DNA from: Agriotes lineatus | Lineage: Eukaryota > Arthropoda > Insecta > Coleoptera > Elateridae | Assembly (NCBI GenBank): GCA_940337035.1 | Contig: CALNHX010005201.1 | Coordinates: forward strand, 47,665-111,664 | Direction: 5' to 3' | Length of the DNA: 64,000 bases | Shown: positions 11,706 through 22,552 of the stretch, in pieces | How the letters are laid out: every line of letters begins with the position of its first letter | Numbering within the stretch: position 1 is the first letter of the stretch | Program-made: the position numbers and the translations under genes | The notes under the pieces: model-generated | Seen by the model: the letters and a program-made list of their open reading frames with translations, nothing else | What the model was told of the DNA's origin: nothing | The model's database searches: none

Positions 11706-12282
11706 GTGGATACAACAATTCAACAAGTGATGACGGAAGCACTATACAGCATTGGCCAAAGGTGTTCTAATATAACTTTGGAGGCCTACAAGGTAAGCCT
11801 ATTAAATTTCTTTATTAGTTCGGAGTGGCTAACAAACCACAACTACTACAAGAGACTTTAGTAAGTCAAATATATGGTGGCATCAAAATGCGTGTGCTTG
11901 AAACAGCCAGTGAAGCTCTAGGGGAAAGAGAATAATCCACAAATCGAGAAACTATACCTCCATGGTGAATAGCTATCAATGTATCAAATGTATCAATTAT
12001 ATTTCGTTAATTATTTTTATACTAGCTCAGTACGTACGATTGAAATAAATTTGTAACTCAAATTTTCAGGTAATGTAGATTTTTTTAATACAAATTGTAC
12101 GTTGACAATTTTAGTTAATCTCTGAAATCGTCAGCACCTTTGCATATCAATTATCAGCTTCACTCAGATAATCTATTATTATAAATTATACTAGTGGACT
12201 AGTTGCAAAGTATTTTGTAAGTTACAAAAATTCTTTGTAGACAATATTTATCGTATGGCACTATCCATCAGGTAAAATTTGA
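11706..12282. other. No recognised gene
   Basis: Apart from the possible linker remnant near 11,900, nothing recognisable. Low-complexity AT-rich DNA. Confidence 0.45.
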
Positions 12283-12450
12283 ATTTTTATGTTTTCAAAG
12301 CTACTCGCACGTGTCATTGCTACGTACACTTGACCATGGCTAAATATTGGTTGTGGCAAATATGATATATTCCTACTTCACCCAGAGTTTGTCTTTGTGA
12401 TTGATTAATTGGCATCGCAAATGCTTGGCGCACAGAAGAAATGGGAAGCG
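12283..12450 (-). pseudogene. Helitron (Pif1-like) helicase C-terminal fragment
   Basis: The minus frame reads VRQAFAMPINQSQRQTLGEV-GIY and, after a frameshift, HGQVYVAMTRAS. These correspond to the last conserved helicase motifs of Helitron Rep/Hel proteins (usual form FAMTINKSQGQTL...SHGQLYVALSR). Replacement of K by Q in INKSQ, and of G by R in QGQT, suggests decay. Only about 50 codons are recognisable; no Rep domain or Helitron 3' end was found. Confidence 0.8.
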
Positions 12451-13483
12451 CACCACAAAGAAGAGCTATGAGATGGCAGAATAGTATTTTGAAATAATAG
12501 ATTACAAAAGCGATGACTGAATGCAACTTAAGGGAAAGAAACGGAACATGGAAGAGTATGAAAAACAGGTGTCGGTTAACTTCGAAATAAGTTTTAACAA
12601 TATATGTATACTTGCACCAACATGGAAAGCAATGAACCAGTGTGTAAATAAGCACATCCACATAATTATAATAAGCAGAAAAATCACTTTACAGCGTCTG
12701 AGCAATACCGATTTTCTTTAACTGCCATTTTACATGTATTTTGACAATTGTCAAGCAGACCGTTGATTTGAAATAAATATTTAGTGTAGTTACAGTAGTC
12801 CACTGCAAAAATCAGCAGAACGCTACAGGATAACTTCGAGAATATACTTGTTTTGCTGCTACTGCATGGTCGGCTGCAACCACTTGAGAGCTGCAATATG
12901 TTGGTTTTTCTCTAAACATTTTCCATTTATTTTCAATTTTTTGTGCAAATCTACACGGTAGCAGCTTTCATTTAAAAAAAGATTTATCGAAATCGGCCCG
13001 GTGGAAGTCTCAAATTAGATGTCGAAAGGAAACGCTTCACGTTTAAAATATAGAGATGAGTGGATTTATTTCTCATTAATGTTGCCTTTCAGATTTTTAA
13101 TCCGATCTTCAATATAAAATATTGGTCAAGCTTTTTATGAAGATATCGGCTACTTTGACCGACTCGTAACTGCTAAGGAGAAACAGGTCCACAGCAATTT
13201 TATCCAGTTATCTGCACCAAATCAAAGATGCTGGCACTCCTGAACAGGAAATTGCCAAAATGACAACGTTTTAATAATTTTATATTAGAGTAACTAGCAA
13301 ACATTTGACAATTTATTGTATGATCCTATATAAATTATTTTCTAGAGCATTGCAAAAATGGTTGTATTTCCTATAAATTTGGAAATGCACTCATTTTTGT
13401 AAAATAATACATTTTTGTAGGCAACCAACCTAATTTCCACGTTTTTAGTAGCAACTGCATACAATTGACGTTTAAAAATATAG
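12451..13483. other. No recognised gene
   Basis: Overlapping open frames on both strands at 12,502-12,896 and 13,342-13,560 have no motif I can match. The first set could be more of the decayed Helitron on the minus strand, but I see no supporting motif. Confidence 0.45.
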
Positions 13484-14495
13484 ATTTTTTCTACAGCTGT
13501 CAAAAAAACGTGACATTTATGCATCGCTATAGATACGCTAAGTTTAACTTTTTTTAACACGTCAAAAATAGATCTTTATGCATTAAGGGAGATATAAATA
13601 TGTTTTTTCCCTGAGGTTGACATGTGTTACAGACCGAGGGCTCTGGCCCGAGGTCTGTAAATCAACCGAAGGTAAAGAACATGAATATCTCCCGTGGTGC
13701 ATACAATATTTTATCTACTAGCATATTCGTAAAATAGTATGAAATTTCAAAATATTATAAAGGCATTTAAAATTAGAATATATAACTAACATCAAGGATT
13801 GCCTCATTGTATGGTTGCTAAGACGTTAATTGTAGTTGCATTGTTACCATGAGTTTGAGGGAGAAATAATTTGACAAGTCCCTTGGGAGTTATAAGTAGC
13901 TTTTTATATTTTGTTTCTATGACGAAAATGTACTATATCATGTTGCTAGTAGATAAATAATATTTATTTACTAGCAATGTGATATTGTACATTTTCGTCA
14001 TAGAAACAAAATATGAAAAGCTACTCATAACTCCCAAGGGACCTGTCAAATTATTTCTCCCTCAAACTCTTGGTAACCATGCAACTATAGGCCATATCTT
14101 AGCAACCATACATTTAGGCAACCCTTGATGTTACTTAAATATTCTAATTTTAAATGTAATTATGACATTTTGAAATGTCATACTATTTTTACTAATATGC
14201 TAGTAAATAAAATATTGTATGCACCACGGGAGATATTCATGTTTTTTACCCTCGGTTGACTTACAGACCGAGGGCCTCTGGGAACCTCAGGGAAAAAACA
14301 TATTCATATCTCCCTTAATGCATAAATATCTATTCTTCACGGCTAGCAGTGAAAACACGGTTTTGGAACACCATTTCCTTAGTTACAACAGATATAAAAC
14401 GTTACGTACATAATAATATTACTCTACTTATTTGCTATATACGTATGATTTTGTTGCAGAGAATCTTTTATTCTTTTTTTGACGGCTGTAGAAAA
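13484..14495. mobile_element. Outer inverted-repeat element enclosing a fold-back
   Basis: The segment TTTTTTCTACAGCTGTCAAA at about 13,486-13,505 is matched in inverse by TTTGACGGCTGTAGAAAAAA at about 14,477-14,496. These lie outside the large fold-back of 13,558-14,341. Weaker inverse similarity may extend to about 13,430 and 14,540. It may be a TIR element into which the fold-back inserted, or the outermost part of one structure. Confidence 0.55.
13558..14341. mobile_element. Fold-back element, ~390-bp arms meeting with almost no spacer
   Basis: The left arm (13,558-13,959) and right arm (13,961-14,341) are inverted copies along nearly their whole length. Shared blocks include TTATGCATTAAGGGAGATAT at the outer ends, CTCCCAAGGGAC-type sequence, and TTCGTCATAGAAACAAAATAT near the centre. 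The centre is a TTGCTAGTA...TACTAGCAA hairpin. Each arm contains a further palindrome of 110-130 bp (13,575-13,705 and 14,215-14,325) around ACAGACC-GAGGG, so the single strand could form a branched cruciform. No coding capacity. Confidence 0.9.
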
Positions 14496-14825
14496 AACGT
14501 TGTTTGTATTTCGTGGCAAAATTCGTGTTTTTATGGCGCGTTTGAATGACTTTTCTGCCTCGACCTAACGGTCTCGGTCCCGCACTTAATACAAAAATTA
14601 CTATTATTCAGTATTTTACACGCAAGTGACTTTTTGATTACCATAACTCAACTAGTGAGTTTTGGTTTACACAATAATGCTTAATGCCATCTGTATTTAT
14701 ATGTCAGCCGGCAACCGAAAAGGTTAAAACAAACAGGTACTGTGATTTCAAATATAAGTTTTGATGCTTCCCCTGAGCGTAACGTAACGTATGGATACGT
14801 AAAATAAAATATTGTACTGCAACCG
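14496..14825. other. No recognised gene
   Basis: AT-rich, no motif recognised. Confidence 0.45.
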
Positions 14826-14925
14826 TAATGTTACAAGGTATTACCGACATGAGAAAATTAGCCCACGCGGCCTACGACTTCGTGGGCCAAAGTTTTTCTC
14901 TAGTGGGTAATACCCACATTACACT
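14826..14925. repeat. ~100-bp hairpin MITE
   Basis: TAATGTTACAAGGTATTACC at the left is partly matched in inverse by GGTAATACCCACATTA at the right. Inner arms GAGAAAA and GCCCACG are matched by CGTGGGC and TTTTTCTC. The loop (about 14,867-14,873) is short. No coding capacity. Confidence 0.7.
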
Positions 14926-17871
14926 CTTGTATAGTAAATAACTATAACATTTCAAAAATTAATATTAACGTATTACATACCCGAAACGTTAAATTTCTTT
15001 TTAACTCACATCATAAATTCAATATAGAGTCCTAAATTAGTCCATCTGTCACTTTTGATTTTCAACGTAGCACTTCTTAAAAGGGTTTGAAAATTTACAT
15101 ATCTACTTAATTTTTCCACATTAGAACTTCAAATGTTAGAGCTGCACTTTGTTCATGCCCGTTCTTATTCTTAAATTATTTATCTACTTAAGTTATAGTC
15201 TGAGCGCCACAACTTAGAATTTCTGTGGCTTTGGAAGTGTCAACTCAAACATGTTCTGCTAACAGTCACTACCGTTGTCATTTCTGGTATAATTAGCTAC
15301 TTGGCTTATTTAGTTCTTTCTACACGTCAAATTTTCATGCTGTGCTTTATTAATGTTTTTTCAGGTCGTACAGCTGTTTATAGACGCATTTTCTGCTTCC
15401 TCGGACTACCTACCATATTATGAGAACGAACAGAAAATAGAGTGGCTGCATCATCACTTCAATAAAGGGAAGTGTGTAAAATTAATTCCATTTTTGGGTT
15501 AAGGTTGCTAGTGTTAACTTTCTTTATTAATTATATACCAAACATAATGTTAATGCAAATGTAGTATTATTGAACAAGCAAATCTCGATAAGGGTCGCGG
15601 TCCCTATCTTTCAATACTAATATCAAATCAATATTAATTGCCGATGAACAGAATTATCGCAATGATATAGAAATTAAATTATAGATGTGTTTCCGCTTTT
15701 ATTTAGATGTTTTTTTAATAATTTCCAATTTTTAGAAATCCACAGAAGCAATTTAAATTTCTGAAAATGTATTTGCATTTTAATTATAAAAACATATCAG
15801 ACGAGACCAAGAAATAAAAAATATCTACATCCATTTGTTAGTAAAAAATTAAAATAACTGTCAACTTCAATAATTCGTAGCGCCCGGAAAAACTACATTT
15901 ACCTTTTCAGATATTTGAATCGGTTCAGCAATTTAGGCTGTAGTTTGTTGATGTGCACGGACGCACCCACTGAGTAAAATAGCAAAATTTGGTGTGTCGA
16001 ATTTAAATCAACTTTTATTTTCAATGCAGCTTGCACAGTAGTAAAATTGGTAGCCTATAACTGATTTCACTTAACTGTCTAATAGTAGACTATGGCAAAA
16101 TATATTATATAAAACTTAAATTAAAGATGAACTATTATCATTACTCCTATGTGCGGAATAATCTCTGCAAAATGGCAGGAACGATTTTTTTTTCAGATGA
16201 CTAGTTTTGATAGTGTTGATATGTATTTTTTTTTTGTATCGTAACATCCACTACAAAATTCAGGACTTTGGAACATTTTGCACGAAGTGTTTCAAAAATG
16301 TATTATAAGCGATTTCTAAAATTACTCATGTTTTTTTTAAACGCCATCCACTACTGTTTATTTAAAATATCAAATGTACATTATTCAAATATTTAAAATT
16401 AAACAAAATGTATAATACCATAAAACTTAGAATTTAAGGTTAAACATACTGCAATCGTATAAATTGTGTAGCTTTTTTTGCAATTCACAGTTATATAGTT
16501 AAGAAACACCAAAATTCACAAGTCATAATTTAAGAGACAAGGATACCTGATAGTTCTCGCCGTATATGCATATAAACAGTTCGCAGGTAGACGTTTTCTG
16601 CTAATCGAAATTAACGGTTCTGCTTTAAGCACGATATTTTTTTCAAAGTAAAACTTGGTGAAACTAATGATGCGAAGGTTAACGTTCAGCGGTGTGCGTG
16701 TTAATTGGTGCATTAACTCCTGAGAATCTGTCCATGGAAAATATGTTGCATCTTTACCGGCCTTTAGTTATGAAGATTTGAGACAAGGTAATGAGGTAGA
16801 ATATTTTTTAAAATGGAAAGAAGATTTATTGCTAAAGATGTTAAAATAATAAGCCGGCATGAGGGTTTTCCTTTTTAATAATTTGTATTTATAGAGGGTG
16901 TTCTGTAACATAATGTTAATAGAGAGAATATGTATTACTGATGTTTTCGAACCGGAGAATGTGTCAAAGAATAAAATGTTGCACTCAATGAAAATTACTT
17001 GAGTAATTTTTTTAAAATTTTCAATTATATAATATGAAAAATGTCTTGTAATATATTGCTATGAACACACTTTAAGCCTTTCTGATTATAATACAATTAA
17101 TAATCTTTTAAGCGTGTCAAATATTATTTTATAAAGTGTTCCAGAAATGTGCTAGTTTGATTTTAATAGTAGAAAATAGCATTGATTTGATAATAATTTG
17201 TGAAACAGTATTTAAAATAGTGTTAGCCTTGATTCGAACAAAATGTAATCAGAGTAGGCTTGGAAATAATGTAAAACAATGTAAGAACGAAGACAAACAA
17301 TTGGGGAAAGAAAGCAAGCTGTACATTAGTGTTCATTTTGGCTTCCCCAATAAATAATTATTAATACATGAATAAATACCCTTTGTCCAATTCAGTGCGT
17401 TTGAAAATTAATTCGATATCGCGTATACAATTAATTTATTAAAAAAGATACAGCAATAATTAAGTTCATAGCAAATGTATTTCTTATAATTCATACAAAT
17501 CAAGATCATATGTGCTAGAATGTAGAGACCCGCGATTCAAATTAGATTATTAAATTCCTTTATTTCACTAAATAAATATATAACATTCAAATATTACTAA
17601 AAAGCAGTTCGTTGTGGTTCAAAATTTGATAGGTACTATTAATTGCAGCTGCTTAAGCTTGACTAAATGCATCGCTCAATCTTGCCACATTGCTAGTCTA
17701 GTATCGAGAGATAAATGCATATTTAAGTAATGCTGCTAATAGAAACAAAATCATTGCCACCAACTGTTTTTAATAAGTCAGTTTATCATGTGATAATGGT
17801 GTTGCCTAATTCGATGTGGAAAAATTGTGTTAAATCACAATCAGTCATCATATACAAGTTGATTCATAATG
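14926..17871. other. Long stretch without recognised genes
   Basis: About 2.9 kb of AT-rich sequence. A short block near 15,225-15,262 (GGAAGTGTCAACTCAAACAT) resembles one near 35,920-35,945, hinting at a dispersed repeat. GAGGGTGTTCTGTAACAT at 16,895-16,912 looks like a DNA-transposon tip, but its partner was not found. Open frames at 16,516-16,713 and 17,136-17,357 show no motif. Confidence 0.5.
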
Positions 17872-18558
17872 AGTGTAACAAAATTTGACAGGTTGTTGTG
17901 GAAGTCATTTTGAGAAAAAAATGTCAGATACACATAGATTGTATTCCTATTAGTTATCGAATTAAAACAGCCCAACATTTTTTAGTGTAGTAGCAAATAG
18001 CATCTAGTTGCATTTAAAAAACAAAACATGTATAAACTTATAACTAACATTTATTGTAGAAATAAAAGAGAGTGTACGATTTATAAAAAGTGCTCAAAAT
18101 GTGGCCCTTGAACCTAAATACTTGCATAACGCCAGTGAATCATCGAATCATACAGACCAACTATATCATAATTATTTCGAATTTTATTGGCCGCATCAAT
18201 TATCCTTCGGGTTAACTGTTCAATACTATAGACTACCTATTTTAGGTGACCCCAAAGGTAAAATTTTTAAGAGTTTTGATCAGGGGACCTGTGACGCCAT
18301 GCAATGAGACCACCACGACCAATCCATCTGTTGGGACACGCTTAGCCATTCGATTACACGTCTTCCATAGAGGACTGGGGCGCCATCATGCTGGTAATTT
18401 GCAGTTTTAATGGTAACTAGATGTATGGATTTACTGCTACACTTTTAAAATTTTGATTTCTGGTAGTTCTGTAACGACGTGAAATATAACCTAGGTTCAT
18501 CTAACATGTTTCGCTTAAAATGACTTCCCCAACAAAATTCTGAAGTTTATTACACCCC
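17872..18558 (-). mobile_element. IS630-type DNA transposon, internally deleted, with TIRs
   Basis: The left end (AGTGTAACAAAATTTGACAG..., then GTGGAAGTCATTTTGAG) is matched in inverse by the right end (GTGTAATAAACTTCAGAATT..., then GGGGAAGTCATTTTAAG). TIRs are about 40 bp. The enclosed transposase remnant is on the minus strand and is annotated separately. At about 690 bp the element is shorter than full-length members, consistent with internal deletion of the N-terminal coding half. Confidence 0.75.
18060..18410 (-). pseudogene. IS630/DUF4817-type transposase C-terminal relic
   Basis: The minus frame begins QHDGAPVLYGRRVIEW (plus about 18,355-18,402). QHDGAP holds the second catalytic Asp. 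It continues DWSWWSHCMASQVP, then, after a frameshift, VVYSIEQLTRRIIDAANKIR and WRYASI, a stop, and VQGPHFEHFL at the C-terminus (near 18,070-18,100). The HFEH ending is typical of this transposase group. The third catalytic block (S/R-x-DLTPLDFFLWG in intact members) is degraded. The plus-strand frame at 18,101-18,307 is a shadow. Confidence 0.82.
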
Positions 18559-19499
18559 GTATATTGTTATGGCCTAAAGAGATACGAGTGCAGCGATAGC
18601 TCAGCGAAGTGGACCATGTCAAAACAGGTTGTACTATAAAGTTTCCTGACAAATTTGAGACAAAAGCTGACCGGCTCAAGAAACTACTTATCTGATTGCT
18701 ACAATGTTTTTACTTAGCCTAAAATTCGAGCGTCTGCGTCTAGCATTACCATAAACGTACAACGCATCAAAATACAAAATTGATCAGAATACACTTATAT
18801 TATCAGATTCTGAGACGCTCAAGTCCCAAACAGCTTCGGTTTTTCAGGCAGAATCGGCGGTGTTTCCTAGACCAGCCCAGAAAAATTCGCTGCAATGGGG
18901 GCGAGAGAAAGGAAGAATTGTCCCGATTACGACGGTGCAAGCGGGCTAGAAGAGGATCGGTATATATAACATTTGATGGGGTAATAGCCCAATTATCCGA
19001 CGGTAAATCTAAGAAAAATGTCCAACCAACTTTATGATACGAACCGATAAAAGCTGAAATTTCAAGAGATTGGCCGATAGCTCCCAAGATATCGCATTGC
19101 GGTCAAATGCTCGGAACACACACGAGGGGTGTGTGTCTATAGACGTTCGGCTGAAGAAATATGAGCGGATAAGTTCGAAATAGTACAACAATATATGTTG
19201 ACTTATGTAGGGAAGATAATTATTTCAAACAATTTCTAATGAGTTTGTAGTAGTGAATACGCTGTTAACTATTTACTAATGTTAGAAATTTTGTATTGCT
19301 TGTTATGGAGAAAGTCTAGATAAGTATCTTGCCATATAGTCAAGACATTACTATGATGTTGTCAAGACTAAGATTTTCGATCCTAGCAAGGATTTTTCAG
19401 ATATTTCCCATCGTAGTAACATGGGAGCCGCAGTTTTTTCATACTTTCTAAAAAACGATAGTTCCTAGAGGTTTAGATTCGCATTTTGTTATTTTTATA
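18559..19499. other. No recognised gene; patch of higher GC
   Basis: 18,800-19,150 is GC-richer than its surroundings and open on both strands (85 and 94 codons), but no protein motif is recognisable. ATAGCTCAGCGAAGTGG at about 18,596-18,612 resembles a pol III A box, but no matching B box follows at the right distance. It could be a fragment of an unidentified repeat. Confidence 0.4.
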
Positions 19500-19582
19500 A
19501 CTTTGCCGCGACCGGGGATCGATTTCGTCACCCTTGGTTTAGTAGTCAGAGTGCTTAATGACTACTGAACGATTGAACCCAG
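19500..19582 (-). repeat. tRNA-like segment (SINE head or tRNA pseudogene)
   Basis: On the minus strand a GGTTCAATCG start is followed by CAGTAGTCATTAAGCAC (decayed A-box region), CTGACTACTAAACC (anticodon-like arm), and GAAATCGATCCCC (B-box-like) leading to GGTCGCGGCA. Order and spacing match a tRNA, but the acceptor and T-arm pairings are poor, so a functional tRNA is unlikely. No SINE body was recognised. Confidence 0.5.
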
Positions 19583-20139
19583 CAAGATTTTGTTTCTATT
19601 AGAAATCTGAATATGGATTACGAGTATAAAAATTATATGTAGATTTTTATATATATTTATACATTATTATTATAACTTTGCACAAATTGTCGTTCTCTTA
19701 TTACCGGAAAAAGTCACGTATTAAACATTTCTAGACATTTTCCAATTTTAGTCCTGTCATTAATGGTTAACTGGGCAGTTTTATCTATTTTATTTTCTCA
19801 ATTAGAGACGTTATAGTGTCTAGCATACATCATCGTGCACCGAGAGAAGGGGCATTATTTGATTCCGGGCTTTTATTATGCAAAATTGATACGTTATGTG
19901 CTAACATTTGCCAAAATTTAAAAAATATTTGATAAACTTAAAATATGCATCACAGAAACACGCCAGAAAAGTACCGTTGCAAACGCTATTGAAAACTCGA
20001 TTTGAGTTTCGACTATCAATATGCTTTTAACTGTGACACTGACACTCAAAACTATGAAACCCGAACAACCTTGTAGCAGTTGAATAGAAGATTATTAAGG
20101 GTCTTATAATAGATATTAACGATACAAGTTTGATTATGA
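19583..20139. other. No recognised gene
   Basis: AT-rich; nothing recognised. Confidence 0.45.
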
Positions 20140-20415
20140 GTATCTTAACCAAACGAGTTTCATTGCCAAAACGAGGCGTTGAGCCGAGTTTTGCGGCAAT
20201 CATACGAGTTTCGTTATGTGCCATAAGCAAACGTGTATTGTTCAATATTTTATCTTCATCAATAAACTCTGGTTCGATGTATTTTTATATAAAAAGAGTG
20301 CCGTAATGTTTATTACAGCACTGAGTGCGGTAATAAAGCTCTTAACGATACTAAAATTAATTTGGTTAAGAGCGTATAACAACACCGATGAAGATAAAAT
20401 TATTAAGTTTTAAAA
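20140..20415. repeat. Cluster of short inverted repeats, MITE-like
   Basis: ATTTTATCTTCATC (about 20,247-20,260) is matched in inverse by GATGAAGATAAAAT (20,388-20,401), bounding about 155 bp. Inside are GAGTGCCGTAAT/GTGCGGTAAT and CTCTTAAC/GTTAAGAG hairpins. A separate inverted repeat, CGAGTTTCATTGCC...GGCAATCATACGAGTTTCG, lies at 20,154-20,212. None has coding potential. Confidence 0.5.
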
Positions 20416-20929
20416 TTAAACTCTATTAAGAATGATCTATAGCTTACTAATAAATGTAAATTTGGTTAACTTCAAGTGAAATAATCTTAGCAGTTATATT
20501 TTATTTTCAGGAGGGTATTTTACTTAAAGTTGTCTTTTTTGTAGTAATTATTAAAAGATTTTTTACCATTTTGAATAAAATACACAAAATATATACAACA
20601 CACATCAAATATTGCGTGTAGCGGTAGTAGAGCTTGGAAATTATTTCCTATTTATGGTTGAGGAAGCTTCGCGAACGAGGCTAATAAATTGGACGACTGA
20701 ATAAAGTCAGATTATGTAGGAATTGCAAACAAAGCTTTATGGTCGGTTGATTTTTATTTAAATAATTGATAAATATCTAGGAAAATAAAATTAACATGTT
20801 CTTGAAATAGTTGGAGTGCCTTGATGGATATTGACAGAATTTTTCCATCAACATTTACGGCAACAAAAATAGTTAGCCATTACCATAATAATTAATCGCT
20901 TATTTTTCATTTATAAACATTGTTGCTGT
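20416..20929. other. No recognised gene
   Basis: AT-rich; nothing recognised. Confidence 0.45.
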
Positions 20930-21145
20930 TAATGTTTTTCCCCTAACGACTACCGGTGCTCTCCGGAACCGCTCACGCATTATTTCAGGGGGCGCGGGCG
21001 TCACTTAAACCTAACCCTTAATTAAGTGAAAATCTAGATTTCCCGTGCCTGAAGTTGAACTCTCAACCGCTCCGGCTTGAGCACTCCATGATTTTCACTG
21101 TGACCTCGGCTGCAGCGGCGATCGCCTTTCTTCTACCGAGGTCCC
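20930..21145 (-). repeat. GC-rich island with a tRNA-like B box
   Basis: This patch is much richer in G+C than the surrounding DNA and contains several CpGs. On the minus strand GTGCTCAAGCCGGAGCGG is followed by GAGAGTTCAACTTCAGG, which resembles a pol III B box, and GTGAAAATC/GATTTTCAC brackets the tRNA-like part. GACCTCGG...CCGAGGTC forms another hairpin at about 21,100-21,143. A SINE head is one reading; an unrelated GC-rich repeat is the alternative. Confidence 0.35.
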
Positions 21146-21629
21146 TGTTAATATTTAAATTTGTTCAAATATATTATGTTGTATGTACGTTTGTTGTAAC
21201 ATTTACTTGACAGGGACGGTTCAGTCTCACTTATTTTACCATTATGGTACTTACTGGACTTTATAAATAGTTTTATAAACAAGGTCATTATGATGCAGTC
21301 GGATATAAACATAATGTTGTTAAAATATACAAGGCAAATTAATTAATTTCCTATTTACAATTTACTATTTAATTAATTACATTATGGAGAAAAATATTGT
21401 AACCAACAGTTACAATGCGATGTTAAATTGTGTATTGCATGTACGAGGGTAGCACCCACAATTTCTGCAAACTAATAGATCAAGCGCACCAGGGAAATCG
21501 AACTTGCCATGAAACAAATGTTTATTATTTTCTAGTTTGATAGTTCAAATTTAGTTTTGATAATTGGCATAGTTACTATACAAATTAATTTTGAAATAAG
21601 TGTTGTGCAGCAAAAATTTATTTAATGAG
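21146..21629. other. No recognised gene
   Basis: AT-rich; may contain the decayed 5' end of the mariner element that follows, but no clear TIR is visible. Confidence 0.4.
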
Positions 21630-22552
21630 AAGAAATTTTAGAGCCATAATTTACTATGACTTCAAAAGTTCGCTAATTCCGAAAGAAATCGGAATGACTT
21701 CGTGCTGCATTTAGTGACCAAGCGCCTTCGCAGAGGACTGTTTATAGCTAGTTTAATGAATTTAAATTGGAACATTTTAACAGTTACCTAAACATAGACG
21801 CCGTGCGAAGAATGATTTAGGAGAACAAACGAGTCACATATATAATTATTAGGAGTACCTTGGGCATTGGCATGGCTGCAATAAACAAGATTTTACATAA
21901 TCATTTGGGTGTAAGAAAATCTGTTGTAGGTGGATACAGCACAGTTTAATACAAAAGCAACAGCGTGTGGAATGGTGTAAGTAAACTCTTAAGAAACATG
22001 ATGAAGGTAGGTCTAAAGCAGTTTGCAACATCATAACTGGCGACGAAAGCTGGACATATGCATTTGAACCCGAATTTAAGAGGCAGTCTGCAAAATAGGT
22101 GTTTCTAACAGATCCTAATCCTGTTAAAGTGAAGCGATTTCAAAATCAGGACCTATCACAACTATTGTGCTCGAAAATAAACGTACGGTTACGCAGAATG
22201 GTACACAACAGTGTGTTTTCTAGACGTTATTCAAAAAACCTTGTTTACGGCGCCCAAGAAGTGAGATCGTTCTGCACCATGACAATGTTTCAAATCATGC
22301 CGCATGAAGTTAAAATTGCTAAGTCATCTCCCATACAGTCCCCACCTAGAACCTTCCGATTACTTTCTATTTCCTCGATTAAAGGATAAAATGCGTGGTG
22401 TGCGATTTGGAACTCCTGAAGATACTGTGGAAAGCTTCAAAAACCTTGTTTTTCAAGTGACTGAAGAAGAGTGGAATTTAGGTTTTGAAAATTGGTTTTA
22501 TCGAATGCGTAAATGTATAGAGTTTAAGGGGCGAATATTTGGAAAACAATAA
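21630..22552 (+). pseudogene. mariner transposase relic, nearly full length
   Basis: Across all three frames the order of a mariner DD34D transposase is kept: an N-terminal FRAIIYYDFK-like start near 21,630, INKILHNHLGVRK near 21,885, ITGDESW with the first catalytic Asp near 22,040, HHDN with the second at about 22,281, and an open C-terminal frame at 22,304-22,552 with LPYSPHLEPSDYFLFPRLK (third Asp at 22,358) ending KCIEFKGRIFG. All three catalytic residues are still encoded, but the second-to-third spacing is 77 nt instead of about 105, with a frameshift between. Many stops interrupt it. Clearly inactive. Confidence 0.92.

Noticed and set aside
18780..19087. Overlapping 85- and 94-codon frames on opposite strands
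   Set aside because: Both strands open because of local base composition; no protein motif in either.
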